Source: Hybos culiciformis
Lineage: Eukaryota; Arthropoda; Insecta; Diptera; Hybotidae
DNA length: 64,000 bases
Direction of reading: 5' to 3'
Assembly: GCA_964007475.1 (NCBI GenBank)
Contig: OZ023273.1
Span: 130,876,732-130,940,731 of the forward strand
The notes beneath the pieces were generated by a model. It was given only the letters and a program-made list of their open reading frames with translations, was not told where the DNA came from and searched no databases. Positions 50,882-64,000 of this stretch are shown here, in pieces. Each line of letters opens with the position of its first letter. The stretch's first letter is position 1. The translations under genes and the position numbers were made by a program.

Positions 50882-53800
50882 TAATACTTAATAGAAGTAA
50901 ATAATGTAAATATATTCGCATTACCTAAAATTCATATTTTTATTTTTTATCAGAAGTCGGCTCGTTTTCTTTTAAATATAAAAAAATTTAAAAGACTCTT
51001 AATGCACTTCAATTTTCCTAAATTTAATATTATTAAAATTATTTAAATAAAATAGTTTTTTACATATTATGTTTTTATTTGATTTATTATAATAATTTAA
51101 AATAAATTCTTTTTATTTAACAGATTCCCACAGTTATTAGGGCGTTCAAAACAAAAACTACACATTAACCATATTAAATCTATCTAACTCTACACATAAT
51201 GTAAATACCGTATGTACCGAGTAGGTACTTACTTATTCATTTAGAAAATATAAATTTAATATAAATAAAGGCCCTTTTTAAATTAAATTAATCTAAGTGC
51301 ATTATTTATTTTCACATTATTTGTTAAGCAATTTATTAAAAAATAAATAAAAAAAAAATAATAGTATGTAATAATTTATAAAATGAAAACAAAAATAATA
51401 TTCTTGTTCTTGTTTATATACATAAATATTATTATGTTTACTTTTTTGTTCCGTAATTGAGAATTAACCTCATTTTATCATTGGATAAAAATTTAATTAA
51501 CCTATATAATTTCTTTTTTCATATAAAAAAAAATTTAATTCGCCTAAATAAATAATAAATGTGTACAATAAAAAAAAAAAACTACTAGAAGTGTAATAGT
51601 AATGTAGTGTTAAACTATATAACTATTGTGGTGTAATTAATTTGTCTTCAAAGAAAAAAAAAAGGAAAATTAAATTTTGTTTTTATTTTCAAAACTATCT
51701 TTATTATATCTATAAAATTTAATTTAGTAGAAAACTAACTAAATTATTGTTCTTTATTTATTTTATTTTTTTTGAAATAGTAATCGGATTATTTGTTGAG
51801 GCAATTATGATTGCATTTCATTCTTCTATATCTATGTCTACTGTAATAATGTATACATATAATGTATATTACATTTTTTTATAACATTTCATTACGAAAA
51901 AATTTTACGTTATTGTTTATTATTATTGTTATAGTCTTATTAATAGTATTGTCTGAATACTTTGAATGACATAACTTGTATAAAATAATCGAGTTTGTAA
52001 TAAAAAAAATAAAATTCTTGTGAATGTAAATAAGTACATGGGTAACACAAGAAACTTAGTTAAAAAGCTTTTTTAAAAATTATAAAAAAAAATAAGTTAA
52101 GTATATTATACTTAATTGGAAATTTTACTGGAAAATTTCCCGATCAATACTTGCATTAAAAACAGAAGACACAGGAAAAAAATATTTCTTTTTTGACAAA
52201 AGATGGTTTTTAAAAAAAAAAATATTAAAACTAAGAAAAAGATAAAGTTTTTCATAATACACTTTAAGACTGAGTACGAAATCAAACACATATATGAAAT
52301 GAGTTTAAGTGTTAGACTATGTTTTTAAAAAATGACATTATATCTACACGGCTCAAATTTACCATTTTACTATTTAAAAAAAAATCTTAAATTTAAAACT
52401 TTGCAATTTCTAATTAAATATAAAATTATGGGAATAATAAAATTCAAATGTAATAAAAACTTTCACTTTCAAACAAAAAGTTTTATTTTGTTTACGAGTT
52501 TTTTCTTAATTGTACATAAGTACCAAAAAAGAATTTAAGCATATTTTCTTTTCATAATTAAATTTATAAGATCTTTTTATCTTTGTTTGTCATTATTAAG
52601 AAGTTTATTTAAATAAATAATTTCAGTAATTTTATTTAAATTTATATAAAATTTTGATTTTAATTAAATTATTAATTAACTCAAATGGGTATAATTTTTT
52701 AATTTTTTTTGTTGTTGTATAATTAAGAAAGGTTCTTATTTAATATTCTAAAAAAGGTAAAATTATTTATTTTAATAAATATTTACATTGTATTTCTAGA
52801 TAGTTAGTTTTTACATTGTTACTAACACATTGTTGTAGATTATATTTATTTTTGCTTATGAAAATTAATGATATATAGTTATCTTTCTTACAAATAACTA
52901 ATATTTTTAATTAAAAGTTCCAATTTTACATTTAAATGAAACTGATGAAACGGTATACGTTATACCAATGATAATCTTTTTAGTATTCTTAACCACTCAT
53001 ATATAATAAAAGTAACAATGACGCCATGATGTATCATAGTAACTAATGATATATATTAGTGTTATATAATATTGATCCCTAAAGACTATACGTACTTAAT
53101 TCTAATAAATTTGACAATCAAAATGTTCAAATTAGATAAAATTTTATATTTAAATTTTTAATTTTCCCGAAGCGAAATTCATATTTCTGTAACTACATAT
53201 ACTTCTATGCATATTGTACAACATATACACAGTAAGTATATATATGAACAGTAGTGAAAATAAAAGAATTTTATTTTCTTTCATCTCTTATTCCTATTAC
53301 AATTCCATGTTTGTATATACAATAAAATATGTCTTTGCAACAATTTTTTTTTTAAATAGAAAACTAGCGAACTTTGAAATATGATAAATTCCCTCAAGAA
53401 ATACAATTAAAATTGAAATGGGACGATTTTGCTATTTTCAACAGAAAAAAAAATTACAATTTAAAAAGTTTATGTTTTTTTTTTTATAAAAGTAAATTAA
53501 ATTATGAACGAGATTCTGAATAAAGAATTCCAAGAAGACAAATGTTTGAGATTCTCAATTTCATTTGTAATTTTCTACTTGCTTGTTTTGTTGTTTTGTA
53601 AATTTAATTCGATCCCCAAAAATAAAACTAATTGTGAATAGATTTCAAGTCATATGTTTTAAAAACTATGATTAAAAATAATTATGAATTAATTTTTTGT
53701 TAAATAAAGTTATTAGTTTTTTTGTGAGTACAAAATAGTTTTATGTCAAGATATGGAAAATAACTAGATTAGCATAATTTTTTTTTCAAACAACACATGT

Positions 53801-54195
53801 ATATATACATCAAGTCGACAACTGAAAATTTTTACATAAATATTATATAAGACAATTTGCCGGGATTAAAAACAAAAAAATAATATAAAAATCAACGAAA
53901 TGAGTATGTACTGTCGATTTTTTGACGGGCTTTGACTATTCACTCGAATATTTCGAGGACAAGATATTACTAGTATAATAATAATAACTAATTGTGTATA
54001 TAACGCATCACAAGCATTTAAGCAAAGCTCGTCATTGTATACTTGACTTAAAAAAGTAAAATTCTTCGAAATAACAATTTGTATTCAAAATTCAACATTA
54101 CTATATGACGACAAATAAAGATAATAAAAAAGTATAAATATAAGAACTCTGATAATTTTTTTTTTTTTTGAGAATTCTTTAGTTGATAATATCAA

Positions 54196-54265
54196 ACAAA
54201 TTTTTCTTAATTTAAAATTGTAATGTGATGACAAATTTTTCTTAATTTAAAATTGTAATGTGATG
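54196..54265. repeat. 35-bp tandem duplication, two perfect copies
   Basis: The unit begins acaaatttttcttaattt and ends gtaatgtgatg. It occurs at 54196-54230 and 54231-54265 without a mismatch. It is noncoding. Confidence 0.92.
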
Positions 54266-57200
54266 ATATATAAATCTAAAATTACAATTTCATAAGTTGG
54301 AAAATTGAAAATAATACACCTAAGATTATTTTTTTTTGTCGTCAACATTCTGACGTCTTGCTGGTTTATAGAACGTTAATACAGTATATTATGTATGTAT
54401 ATACGATAAATAAATAGAAAAAAGGATTTAGTTATAATATACTTATTATGTGAATTAAAAAAAAAATTTTTTTTTTTTTTTTACTTTTTTACGTTGTTTA
54501 AATTTTAAGGAAAAATTGTGCCAAATTGAATTTAGTTATTCAAATTTGTATCTGCTAACAATATTCGAAATAAAATATTTTAATTTATATATTATGTATT
54601 TAGTACATAATACGTGTACACAAAAATACAACATAATGTATCTAATTTTAATTTATATGTACAATTTTTTGTATTAGAAATTTATTTGAATTTCCCATAT
54701 GTGAAATAAAATTAATATAATAATTACGAAAATCTATGTTTTTTTTTGGTCAAATAATTTTTGGCACTGTAATTCATGAAAATTTATTCAAACAAAAACT
54801 AAATTTTTAGGTCAAATTAATAATTTTTTTTTTTTGTAATGACAAATGTATTAAATACAATTTTTGACAAGAAAATTATTAGTCTTCGTTATTCAAACAT
54901 TAGGTAAATCAATGTCGATTATTTTTCTTTTAATAAGTTTAGGATAGCTGGTGAATGTGTCTCATTAGTAAAGAATTCAATGACCACATAAATTAAGGTT
55001 CTATTGCAGGAATATGAGGTTGTTGAATTAAATAATAAAATTTGAATTGAAAATAGATTTTATTGGAAATACTTAAACATATTTACTAAATTTTGTTTTA
55101 TAACATAACTATATTACACAACTTTTTCTTCGCAAATCCATTAATGGCTAGAATTTTCTTCAAGTCATTTACATTTGTTATTTACATAAATTTGGAAAGA
55201 CTATTATAGTTAACTTATTTTTTAAACGCCTTGATTTACAAAAAAAAAAAAGCGAAAAAAAAAATATGTCCTAAAAAACAAAGAATAAACCTAAAAGTTT
55301 AGCATTAAATTCATGACAATATTTGTTATTTTCAGAAGTTATGTGTACGCCAAAAAAAAAATGCATTGTTATATTTTTCTTTACTGTTTTCAAAGAGAAT
55401 TAAAACAAAATCTACTCTACTCTACTATCCAACTATAGCATAACTATTGGCAATTTGCCGAAAATAATTTTAACCCATCTTTGTTAAGAAATTTATTTCA
55501 TTATTATTATTATTATAATATTATAAATATGGTATAGTTTTAAATAAATTCACGAAAAATAAAAAACCTTTATTGAAAAATTTGTCAAAAGTTATGAGAA
55601 TAATTTTTTTTTTTGTTCAGCTTTAGGCTGTGCTTACGAACAAACAAAACAAATACATTATTTTTATTTTTGAAGTTTTCAAAAATACTTATATATAGTA
55701 CAACAAGGTGACTAGGTAAAATTTAACTGTAATTATTATTAAGAATGCACATCTTGTATTAGTATAGCATTTATAAAGTTATAAAAAAACACATGGAATA
55801 TTAAACATTATTCGTCTATGTAATTTTAGACCAAATAAGTTTCCAACACATACATACCTACTATAGTAAAATTTAAACCAAAAAGAAAAAATCGATGTCG
55901 TTTTATTCTTAAAGTTGTCATTATACTTACGTATGTACTAAGATTTAAAGTTCGAAGTGAATAAGTACAGACAGAATTGTCCTTACTTCGATACATGATA
56001 ACAAGCTTCTTACTACGATACTAATTCAAAAGGGTAAAAAAGAAGACAATTTTGATTTTAAAACTTGTTGTATGTTTTGGAAAAGAATGAGAGACTTGAA
56101 TAACATTTACTGAAGCCTTGGGACTAATTACTGAACCATTTATATAAACGTTTGCTTACTCTCCAGAGTATTAACAAATTTTCTTTCAAATTCAAAAGAA
56201 AACTATTCGTGTGTAATGTTAGTTTTAATGGTGTAAAAATATATTCATCATAACACTATGTATCTATTTCATAATGCCATAAGGTTTTTATAAAATGTAT
56301 TTGAAATATTTTTGGGTGAAAAAGTTAACTATTATTTAATTTTTTTAAATATGGTTTCCTTATTAAATTATAGGAACTATAGAATGCAGTTGCTATTTTT
56401 TACTTCCGATTGTTTCATATAGAGCAGCAGCAGATATTTGTTCTGATTTTTTGGAAATAAATATTAAACACAACAAAAAATTTTTTGTCATTTAAGTTTT
56501 ATTTCACGGTTTTCTTTATGAACAGAAAAATTTTAATCTATCTAGTAAATTTTGAAATTATTATTTCCAGGATATTATATGCTAGGTCGCGCCTGACCAC
56601 TTCAAAAGGGTTTGTTTTTGATTTCTTATTTATAAAAAATAAGTGGTGTTAGGTACAAGAAATTATTTTTATATTAGAAAAATATTAAACTTAAGAAAAA
56701 TGTATAAAAAAGAACAAAAAATTATAAAAATACAGTTGTTAGGACTCACATGAATTGTAAAATTTAAAAAATTAAAAACTATTCTACTACTATATAATAA
56801 TAAATGGTTTACCTACCAAAAATATACCTACATGTATTTTAATTCTATACTTATATCTAATATATGCATCATTTATTGCATATGCATCTGCAATTGTTCT
56901 CACTTAAGTGTTAAATAATGTATTTTTATTATTGTTATTATTATTATTTTAGCTTTTGTTTATTGAAAATAAAAGAATTACGTACATACATATGCCTAAC
57001 TAAGTACTTATAATAATATCGAAAGCTTTCCTTTATTTGTGCAACAAAGACTTTCATTATAATGGAATAATAAAAATAGAAAAATTTTATAAACAGATAG
57101 ATAAATTTGAAAGAATGAAAATGAAAGGCCAAAAATTTTGTTGTTAATTTATTATAAATTTTATATGCCTACATGTATAGTTAGATACACTGAAAAAAAA

Positions 57201-57325
57201 AACTAGATGGAAAATCAGCTACAAGGACCAGCTGTTAAGTTATAACTAAAACTTCGATATTTTCTGATAGTTATGCTCAAAATCTTGCATTATTTATTAT
57301 TCGTCCAAAAATGTGTAGAAAATGA

Positions 57326-57355
57326 AATTTGCAAGTTTTGCAAGTTTTGCAAGTT
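57326..57355. repeat. Nine-bp tandem repeat, three copies
   Basis: GCAAGTTTT is repeated three times in tandem, the last copy followed by AGCG, immediately upstream of the LINE tail. It may mark the insertion junction. Confidence 0.6.
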
Positions 57356-57380
57356 TAGCGAAAAATAATGCAAAAAAATA

Positions 57381-57685
57381 TTTTCTTCAACGTCACACCC
57401 ATTCTTCGTCAAAATTCCCAGATGTGATAGAACGAGCTTCGGAGATTCGTTTTCAATTCGCACCTCGAGAATGTGGAATGCTCTCCCATCAAAACTGTTC
57501 CCGACAGCTGGCGGACGCTTGATTTACGACTTGCGCCGCTTTAAGAAGAGTGTAAATGATTATCTACTTACTGTCCCACTTTTTAATCCCGTCTAAACTT
57601 CTTGTCCTCATTACCAAATCCATACTTCTTATAGTATAAAAGGTATCCCACCTAGTGATTTGGTAACTTTAATAAAAAAAAAAAT
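57381..57685 (+). mobile_element. 5'-truncated non-LTR retrotransposon (LINE) tail
   Basis: The plus strand encodes the C-terminal end of an ORF2-type protein, in one frame to TAA at 57594-57596: HPFFVKIPRCDRTSFGDSFS, then IRTSRMWNALPSKLFP and LRRFKKSVNDYLLTVP. The RTSR.WNALP..LFP...FK..V..YL pattern is the common C-terminal signature of jockey/CR1-type reverse transcriptase proteins in insects. An A-rich run at 57671-57684 forms the tail. The rest of the element is missing, as expected for a dead 5'-truncated copy. No target duplication was identified. Confidence 0.82.
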
Positions 57686-60600
57686 TTAATCTTAAAAAGT
57701 AACACTATTAGATATTTTTCCTTGCTATAAAAAATAGCAAATTTTGCTAATGTTCAATTTGAACTATGTACATAGCAAAAAATATACAAAAAGTATATAG
57801 CTGCCGCAGATATCTTTTTCTTCACGGTATAAAAAAATTAAACTTAAATAAAAAATTATAATAAATTGCAATAAAATAAAATATACATTTTTTTTTTCCC
57901 TCAAATAAGTATGGTATAATTTTGAAAGGCATGAGTCAACGGTGTGTAAAATTAAAAAAAAAAAAAAACTTAATAAAAAATAATATTATGTATTAATACT
58001 GCTTGCTTAGTATGGAATTAAAAATTCAAACAGGAAAATTGAATTTCATATACATATCTAATTTTTACACAAAATAAGTATGAAATCTATAAATATAACT
58101 CGATTTATATACATTTATAAACGCTGGTTTCTTTTTCATTGACAAAAAAAAAGAATTAATGTAAAATACACACATCTAACAGCGGTGTGACAAATAATAG
58201 GTGTGCTGCCATTAAAAAGTTAAAAATCTGTCAAATAAGACATCAAAATAACTTTTTCAAGTTTTGGTATCGTTTCCAATGTTGGTAGCGTCTTATATTT
58301 CAAAAGAGCGAAGAGTCCCCTTTTATTTTTGACGATTATATATCTCATTTTATTTTGTCGATAATGCAGTTTAAAAAAATGTTTTTGATACCGACGAAAT
58401 TGCGTATCGACGCATTGGAGTTGATGGAATATTGTATGTTCCTTGTAATAAGGATCTGTGCAAAAAACCTGTTCGCGAGAAGAGAGTCAAATTATTCAAA
58501 TTGGTCAAAAGTTCAGAAATAAGTCTAGATCAGTTTAATATTTAAAAAAATTGTTGAAAATTGAAATCAGTAAAGAAAATATCACAAAAATTATACATTT
58601 TAAATTTTTACCAATTTTTCATTAAGTACCTACAAATCTTTTTTCTATAATCTCTGTTTTTTTGAGAAGTTTAATGATAGTTCAATAGATCAATATAACT
58701 TGAACTTTGAGCGAAATAATTAACGTATAGATTTAATCTTAATAATAAATTATACCATCGTTCGCTATATCCAATTGGCAAAAATTATATTCATTTAAAA
58801 ATTTCGTAAAAATCTTTAAAAAAAATTTAGGGAAAAAAAAATCACAATTTATTAAAAATATAGATATTTTTGGCATTTAATTTAAGATAAAATAATAATT
58901 GACGTCAAAAGAGGTTAAATAATAAGAAAATGAAAATTAATGCAATTTTTTGAAAAAAAAAAAAATAAGAAAACAAATTAATCATTAAAATAAATTATTT
59001 CGTATAGTATATAGTTTGATATAACTATATACACATATTCAACCTATAAATAGTTAAAATAGAGAAAATAAAAAAAATATGCAATTATTATAAATTTAAA
59101 AGAAAACCGGATAAAAAGTTAAATCGTTAGCATAACAGTTAAATTGCTTAAAAAAAATAGAAAAAACTATTTTAATGAATGGTAAATGTTAGAGTGTATC
59201 AAAATTTATAAACACCACATAAAAAATACTTTAGCCCAATTCTTTTTAAATAAAAAATTTCATAAAAGTCTAATCTTAGAAACTAGAGATATATTCACTC
59301 AACAAAACTTGAATTCGAGTAAATACACAGTAGGTATTTGAAGTTTTTATGTAATTCAGTGTTTTTTAACGGAAAATTTAATGATATGAATTATACTATT
59401 GCTTATTTAATGAAGAAGTCAGATAGATAGGTTTTTGACAGATTTTTTTTAAATGAAGCGGAGATATGAAAAATTAAAAAAAATCCAATAGACACTTTTA
59501 CAGATTGAAACGATAATATAAAATAAAAGAAAAAATGTAAATTTTTAAACATTAGTAGGTAATTAAAGACATTTATTTTTTTAAATTAAATTATGAATAA
59601 TAAGATCGCACCTTTTAAATTAAAATATTGTTTTCATTGAATATATGTTACCACAAAAACCACAACTTTGGTTTTGAACTACTATATTGTAATAACATTA
59701 CCTACCATCTATCTCATTACTAAAATAAATTGTACATAATTAAGGTATATATAATCGATTTTCTTTTTCAATGTCAAGCATACATACACAGTTCCTGGTC
59801 ATTAGTTTGTATAATGAAAAATAATGGAGTAGTTAATTTTTGGCTACTTAAATCTTTATTTTAACTTTTAGCTGATTAACTTTTATTATCATTTAGCGTT
59901 TAAAGGTCTACGATAAATTGTAAGTAAGTTCTTATTCAGCTTTTATATGTTATTCCTATCTCGGGAGAAACTTAAATCAGAATCTAAAATTACGTATTCC
60001 TTTAATTGAAAATCTTGCAGTAAATACAGATGCTTGACATTTATTACATTGTTCCAAGATTTCGGATTCGAATTTTTATTTCCGCGGTTATGGCTCACCC
60101 AACCCAAAAATTTTCAATCATGAAAGTAATTAATCTTAACTTTACAGATTGGTAATGCTAATTAATGAATAATGTATAAAGATATTTCAATTAAGTACAA
60201 TATGTTTTATTCTCATCATTGAATTTGAAATTTCTCAATTTTTATTAAAATTGAAACATCTTATTTATAGAAAAATTAACTGCAGGCCACATTTTATATA
60301 CGTATAATATATATATATTTTTTTTTTGTTGGTTTAGAGACTTTTTTTTTTATCAAACTACTGGACAAATAACTATAATAAATACAAAAACAAAAACATA
60401 ACAAATAAGTTTGAATTTACAATTTTTTTTCCTCATTAAATTTTCAAGTTTTCAGGTCCTACAATAAAAAATTTACGGTTAGATGAGTTAAATAAAAATA
60501 CTTTTATGTTAATTTATTTTTTTTTTATTAAAAATAAAATAAAATTTGCAAATATCTGGTAGATAAATGTTTCGGTCTAATTATAGGATAGGCTAAAAAT

Positions 60601-63435
60601 TACAATCGAACTAAAACTCAAACAAAATTAACACCAGAAACACAGCAGAAAATTTTGACATTTTCGAACAGCAAATAAAATCTTGACACAAAAATAACGT
60701 AAAACTTAATATTCTAAAATTGAAATATCAAATATCTTCGAAACATTCGATAATTATAAAAATTAGTAAATAATTCTCAATTTATTTATTTTCCTTTCGA
60801 TAATTTATTCTTTTATTGGGATTTGTGATTTTGTTTTACCTTATTTTAATAAAAGTTTAAAAAATATTTTTAAAAATACAACGTCCACGATTTTCCAGTT
60901 TTTAACAAAAAAATGATTTATAATTTTCAATAATTTAATTATTTAATACAATAAAATGCATATTATGTGGAGTATGTTGTGAACACGAATTGTATGTTCA
61001 TATGTATAATAAAAAAAACTTTTCTACTTATAGAAATCGAATTTATAGATTTTTTATTTTATATGGAAATTATAATTTAATTTAATTAAATTTAATTTTT
61101 CAAATTGGATTTCATCAACAATCTTGCATAGAAAATTAAAATCATATTTTATAATATGAGGAAATATCTTAAAAATTATAAATCAATATACCGCCTTGTA
61201 TATGTATATACAGACATTACTGTGCCTGTGTTCTATACATTAATGAGTCAATGACGTAATTTTTAATAATAAGAAAATTATTTGGAAAGCTAGAATATCT
61301 AAAACAATTTTATTATGAAATATAGAATAAACTATAGAAATGAATAAAATTTAATCTGAAATGACTAAAATCTATTTTTGTTTAAAAATTTTAAACTTTG
61401 TATCAATATTAAAGGTGTTTTCTTTATGCTTTAAGAAATCTATTTTATATAATAACAAAACAAAGTAGATTTTTTTTTTGTTTTTCAAACTTGGGGCCAC
61501 TTCGTCTACAATGATTAAATTAATTTTGTAAATCTACGTATACAAAACATAAATAAAATATAGGCGCTTCTACTATGTAGATATTTTTTTCTTTAAGTAA
61601 GTTATGTGCCAACATGTAATAGAAATATATATGCCAAATAATTAAAAAAAAAAGAAAAGCTAGTATCGAAGTGATTAAATATATAGAACTGTGCAAGGTT
61701 TCTTCTGGGAATTAATTTTTTAGTAACTGAGTTCAAAAGGGTGAAAAAGAGAACAATTTTTAACCATCTACACGAAACCATATAACTAGTTATTTGACTA
61801 CTAGATTTAGATCCATAATGGGTTACAAATGACCATGGTTTAGAAATGACCAAACCTTTTTCTTTCGACAGGAATAATTTTCACTTTCTAGATCTCATGC
61901 TTTATCAATTTTAACAGAATTAAGAAAAAAGATTATCCATCATTTAACATCTTTTAGAAGACGCATTCATTATTATTTGTATGTATTTCAAATAATTACT
62001 TTGGCTAATTATGTGTCAATCTGTCAAATATACATAAATTCTTCTCATCTTTAATGAATTGTATAAATAAATTAGCTTTAAATATTAAAATAGGAAGAAA
62101 AAATATTATAAAAAAAAATATTGTTAAAAATTAGCAATTTCAATACCTTTTTGTACTTATTATTATTAAATTTAAAAATCATGTTTAAAGAGGTTAAACC
62201 ATCATTATAAAAATTAAATTAAAATTCAAATTATATACAGCTATACATATATTTTTGAATACATTAAACCAAATCCATAAAGAGAAACCTATATTTTCAT
62301 TTTTTGTTTTTTGATTCGATAAAGAAATAATTGAAGAGGTGTTAAAAAATTTCCTTAAATTTGGCTTTGTGTTTTTTTTTTCTTTTTTTTTTGTACGGTG
62401 ACTAACAATTAATTTCGAATTAATTCCACTTTTTTTTAAGCAAATTTTTTGCCAAAGCTTTTTTTAATTAAAAAATTATTTTATTTATAATATATGTAGT
62501 ATCTAGTGTGTATGGTGCATACATTGTAATGTACATTCATATTATGTGAACCAGAAAAAAATAGAAAAAAAAACATTATGAAATTATCTAATAATAATTA
62601 TAGTAATTCAATTTTATTGCGAACTTTGTAACCAATTTTAAGATTATAGGTTAAATTATAAGTATTATACTATAACTTGTTATAGGATCCACTAAAATAT
62701 TCACAAACCTATTAAACTATTTTTTTTTCAGAATAGAAATTTTCAATAAAATATAATCTTCTTCGCAGAATTATTCATAAGGATGCCGTAAATTAAGATA
62801 ACGACTTATCGAGCGCCAATTTGGAATATGTGTTAAGTATGGAAGTATTTCAAATCGACATTTAGAATGCAGGGTCTGTACATAGACAACAAACTTCACG
62901 TCAATGCCTGTTCTACATTTTAATTATGCATTTAATTAATTTTTTTTCTCCAGAGAATAATTTATCAAGCTTTATTTCTGTACAAAAAATGGACGTGTCA
63001 CCACATCTTTCTGTGTTTCACTTGACCCTCTGACAGTATAATGAGGTTACATGATACTTCAAGTAATGTATAAATCTCTGTGTTAAGGTTAAGTGCATTA
63101 ACGATAATAATTTGTGTTATTTTTTCTTTTTTAATTTGAATGAAAAAAAAAAAAATCAGAATAATATTTAAACATAATGTACGTACATATTATGCCAAAA
63201 AAACAAACTACAAGCATTATAAAATAAGTAGGTATACTGTTTTTAAAGAAATTTTATATCAGTTGCATAATAAATTTATTAAGTCAGCATGAGAATACTT
63301 AAGGGAATTGTTTTATTTTACATAAATAATTATGTTTTACCACTTTAAAAATATTATACACCTGAAATTAATAAATTTTTAAATAAAAGAAAAGTTTTAA
63401 TTTAATTTTTTTTCCGGGAGAAAATTATTTAACAG

Positions 63436-63490
63436 TATGTAAGGAACATTCAACTAAATTTTCTTCGCCGCTACTTTCAAACCTGCGATG
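63436..63490 (+). other. Exon-like 55-bp segment of unknown gene
   Basis: The segment is bounded by ...TTTAACAG and GTAAGAAT, good splice consensus, and is GC-richer than its setting. Two frames are open, encoding YVRNIQLNFLRRYFQTCD or CKEHSTKFSSPLLSNLRW. No partner exon was identified. It could be chance. Confidence 0.15.
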
Positions 63491-64000
63491 GTAAGAATAA
63501 TGGAGTACCAATGTTAATTCGCTTATGAAGACTTAACATTTTTTAAAACATTCTGAAAACAATTAGCTTAATCTATCTATGAACTGTTTTGGATAAGCAA
63601 CATTAAATTGTTTTTTTAGTACGTTTACAAGTCATTAGTCTTTTGATATACTTAACCTTAACACACATTATATCATCAGAAATTTGGTAATTTTTATTTC
63701 AATATTTCGAAAAATTTTCTAAATATGTACATAACTTGCCATTTACACAGGATGTTTTCGAAGATTAAAATCAAGATTTTTTTTGACTGTGTGTGTAAAA
63801 GTTGTATAAAACGAAAAAATCTTGATTTTAGTCTGGACTAAAAATCTTGCTTAAAATATTAATTATTTTCTGTCCAAAAAAAAAAAAAAAGGAAAAAAAA
63901 AAATTTTTAAATAGAAATATCAAAGATAAAAAAATTAATAAATGAAAAACTGAAAACGAAAAAAATATTTTTGATTTATTTTATTTTTTCAATATATAAA

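Larger units (their letters stand above)
45975..64000. other. Probable large first intron and upstream region of drongo
   Basis: The first ArfGAP exon is absent from 45975-64000 as far as I can read, although the 45974 splice acceptor (TTTTACAG) requires one upstream on this strand. The 18 kb is therefore best explained as the intron between the zinc-finger exon and the RGLTPP exon (inference). It holds a fold-back MITE at 50656, a 35-bp tandem duplication at 54196, a LINE tail at 57381, unassigned GC-richer islands near 48880-48960, 58180-58510 and 62780-63080, and an exon-like segment at 63436-63490. The rest is A/T-rich with AAT and T tracts. Confidence 0.45.

Noticed and set aside
63764..63830. 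Inverted pair taaaatcaagatttttt / aaaaaatcttgatttta
   Set aside because: The 17-bp arms could be a hairpin, but AT-rich sequence makes chance arms common, and no flanking duplication or further pairing is seen.
1..64000. tRNA, rRNA, CRISPR arrays, bacterial operons or viral genes
   Set aside because: No cloverleaf-like gene, rRNA motif, regular spacer array or viral core gene was recognised on either strand by eye.

Overview
This is eukaryotic, almost certainly insect, nuclear DNA. It is very AT-rich, with long A and T runs, GT-AG introns, and short AATAAA signals downstream of stops. Every recognisable protein is of insect type: dreadlocks (dock), an AGFG/drongo ArfGAP, and an ITM2/BRICHOS protein like fly CG3662. 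The order cannot be fixed from the sequence. Dispersed TAGGTACCTA-like motifs, large introns and several small transposon relics suggest a medium or large non-Drosophila insect genome. Many exons were too short to stand out as long ORFs, so gene models were assembled by hand from splice sites, reading phase and protein-family likeness.

Layout, left to right. (1) Positions 1-203, minus: end of an unidentified Ser/Lys/Asn-rich coding exon running off the window. (2) RCC1L, plus, 3 exons, 1438-3307. (3) PGAP2, minus, 3 exons, 3813-5603, convergent with RCC1L. (4) PEX12, plus, single exon, 6558-7466, divergent from PGAP2. (5) An ITM2/BRICHOS type II membrane protein, minus, 6 exons, 10114-15302. 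(6) About 14 kb of noncoding DNA with transposon and coding-like relics. (7) dock/Nck, plus, 6 exons, 29243-32393, encoding three SH3 domains and one SH2. (8) About 9 kb noncoding with a TIR element and a tiny hAT-type MITE. (9) drongo/AGFG, minus, 5 exons in the window, 41658-45974. Its first ArfGAP exon, with the zinc finger, was not found, so the 18 kb to the window end is probably its first large intron.

The genes do not form one pathway. RCC1L acts in mitochondria, PGAP2 in Golgi GPI-anchor remodelling, PEX12 in peroxisomal import, ITM2 in membrane/BRICHOS biology, dock in phosphotyrosine-to-actin signalling, and drongo in Arf/endocytic trafficking. Their clustering is of interest as possible ancient insect synteny. 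Mobile DNA includes a 92-bp hAT-like MITE with a perfect 8-bp target duplication, two fold-back MITEs flanked by TA, two longer TIR elements, a 5'-truncated LINE tail and a possible Helitron end. I saw no tRNA, rRNA, CRISPR array or bacterial-type operon. I found no convincing new multigene system; the strongest leads are the transposon families, several orphan coding-like islands and a possible poison micro-exon in drongo.
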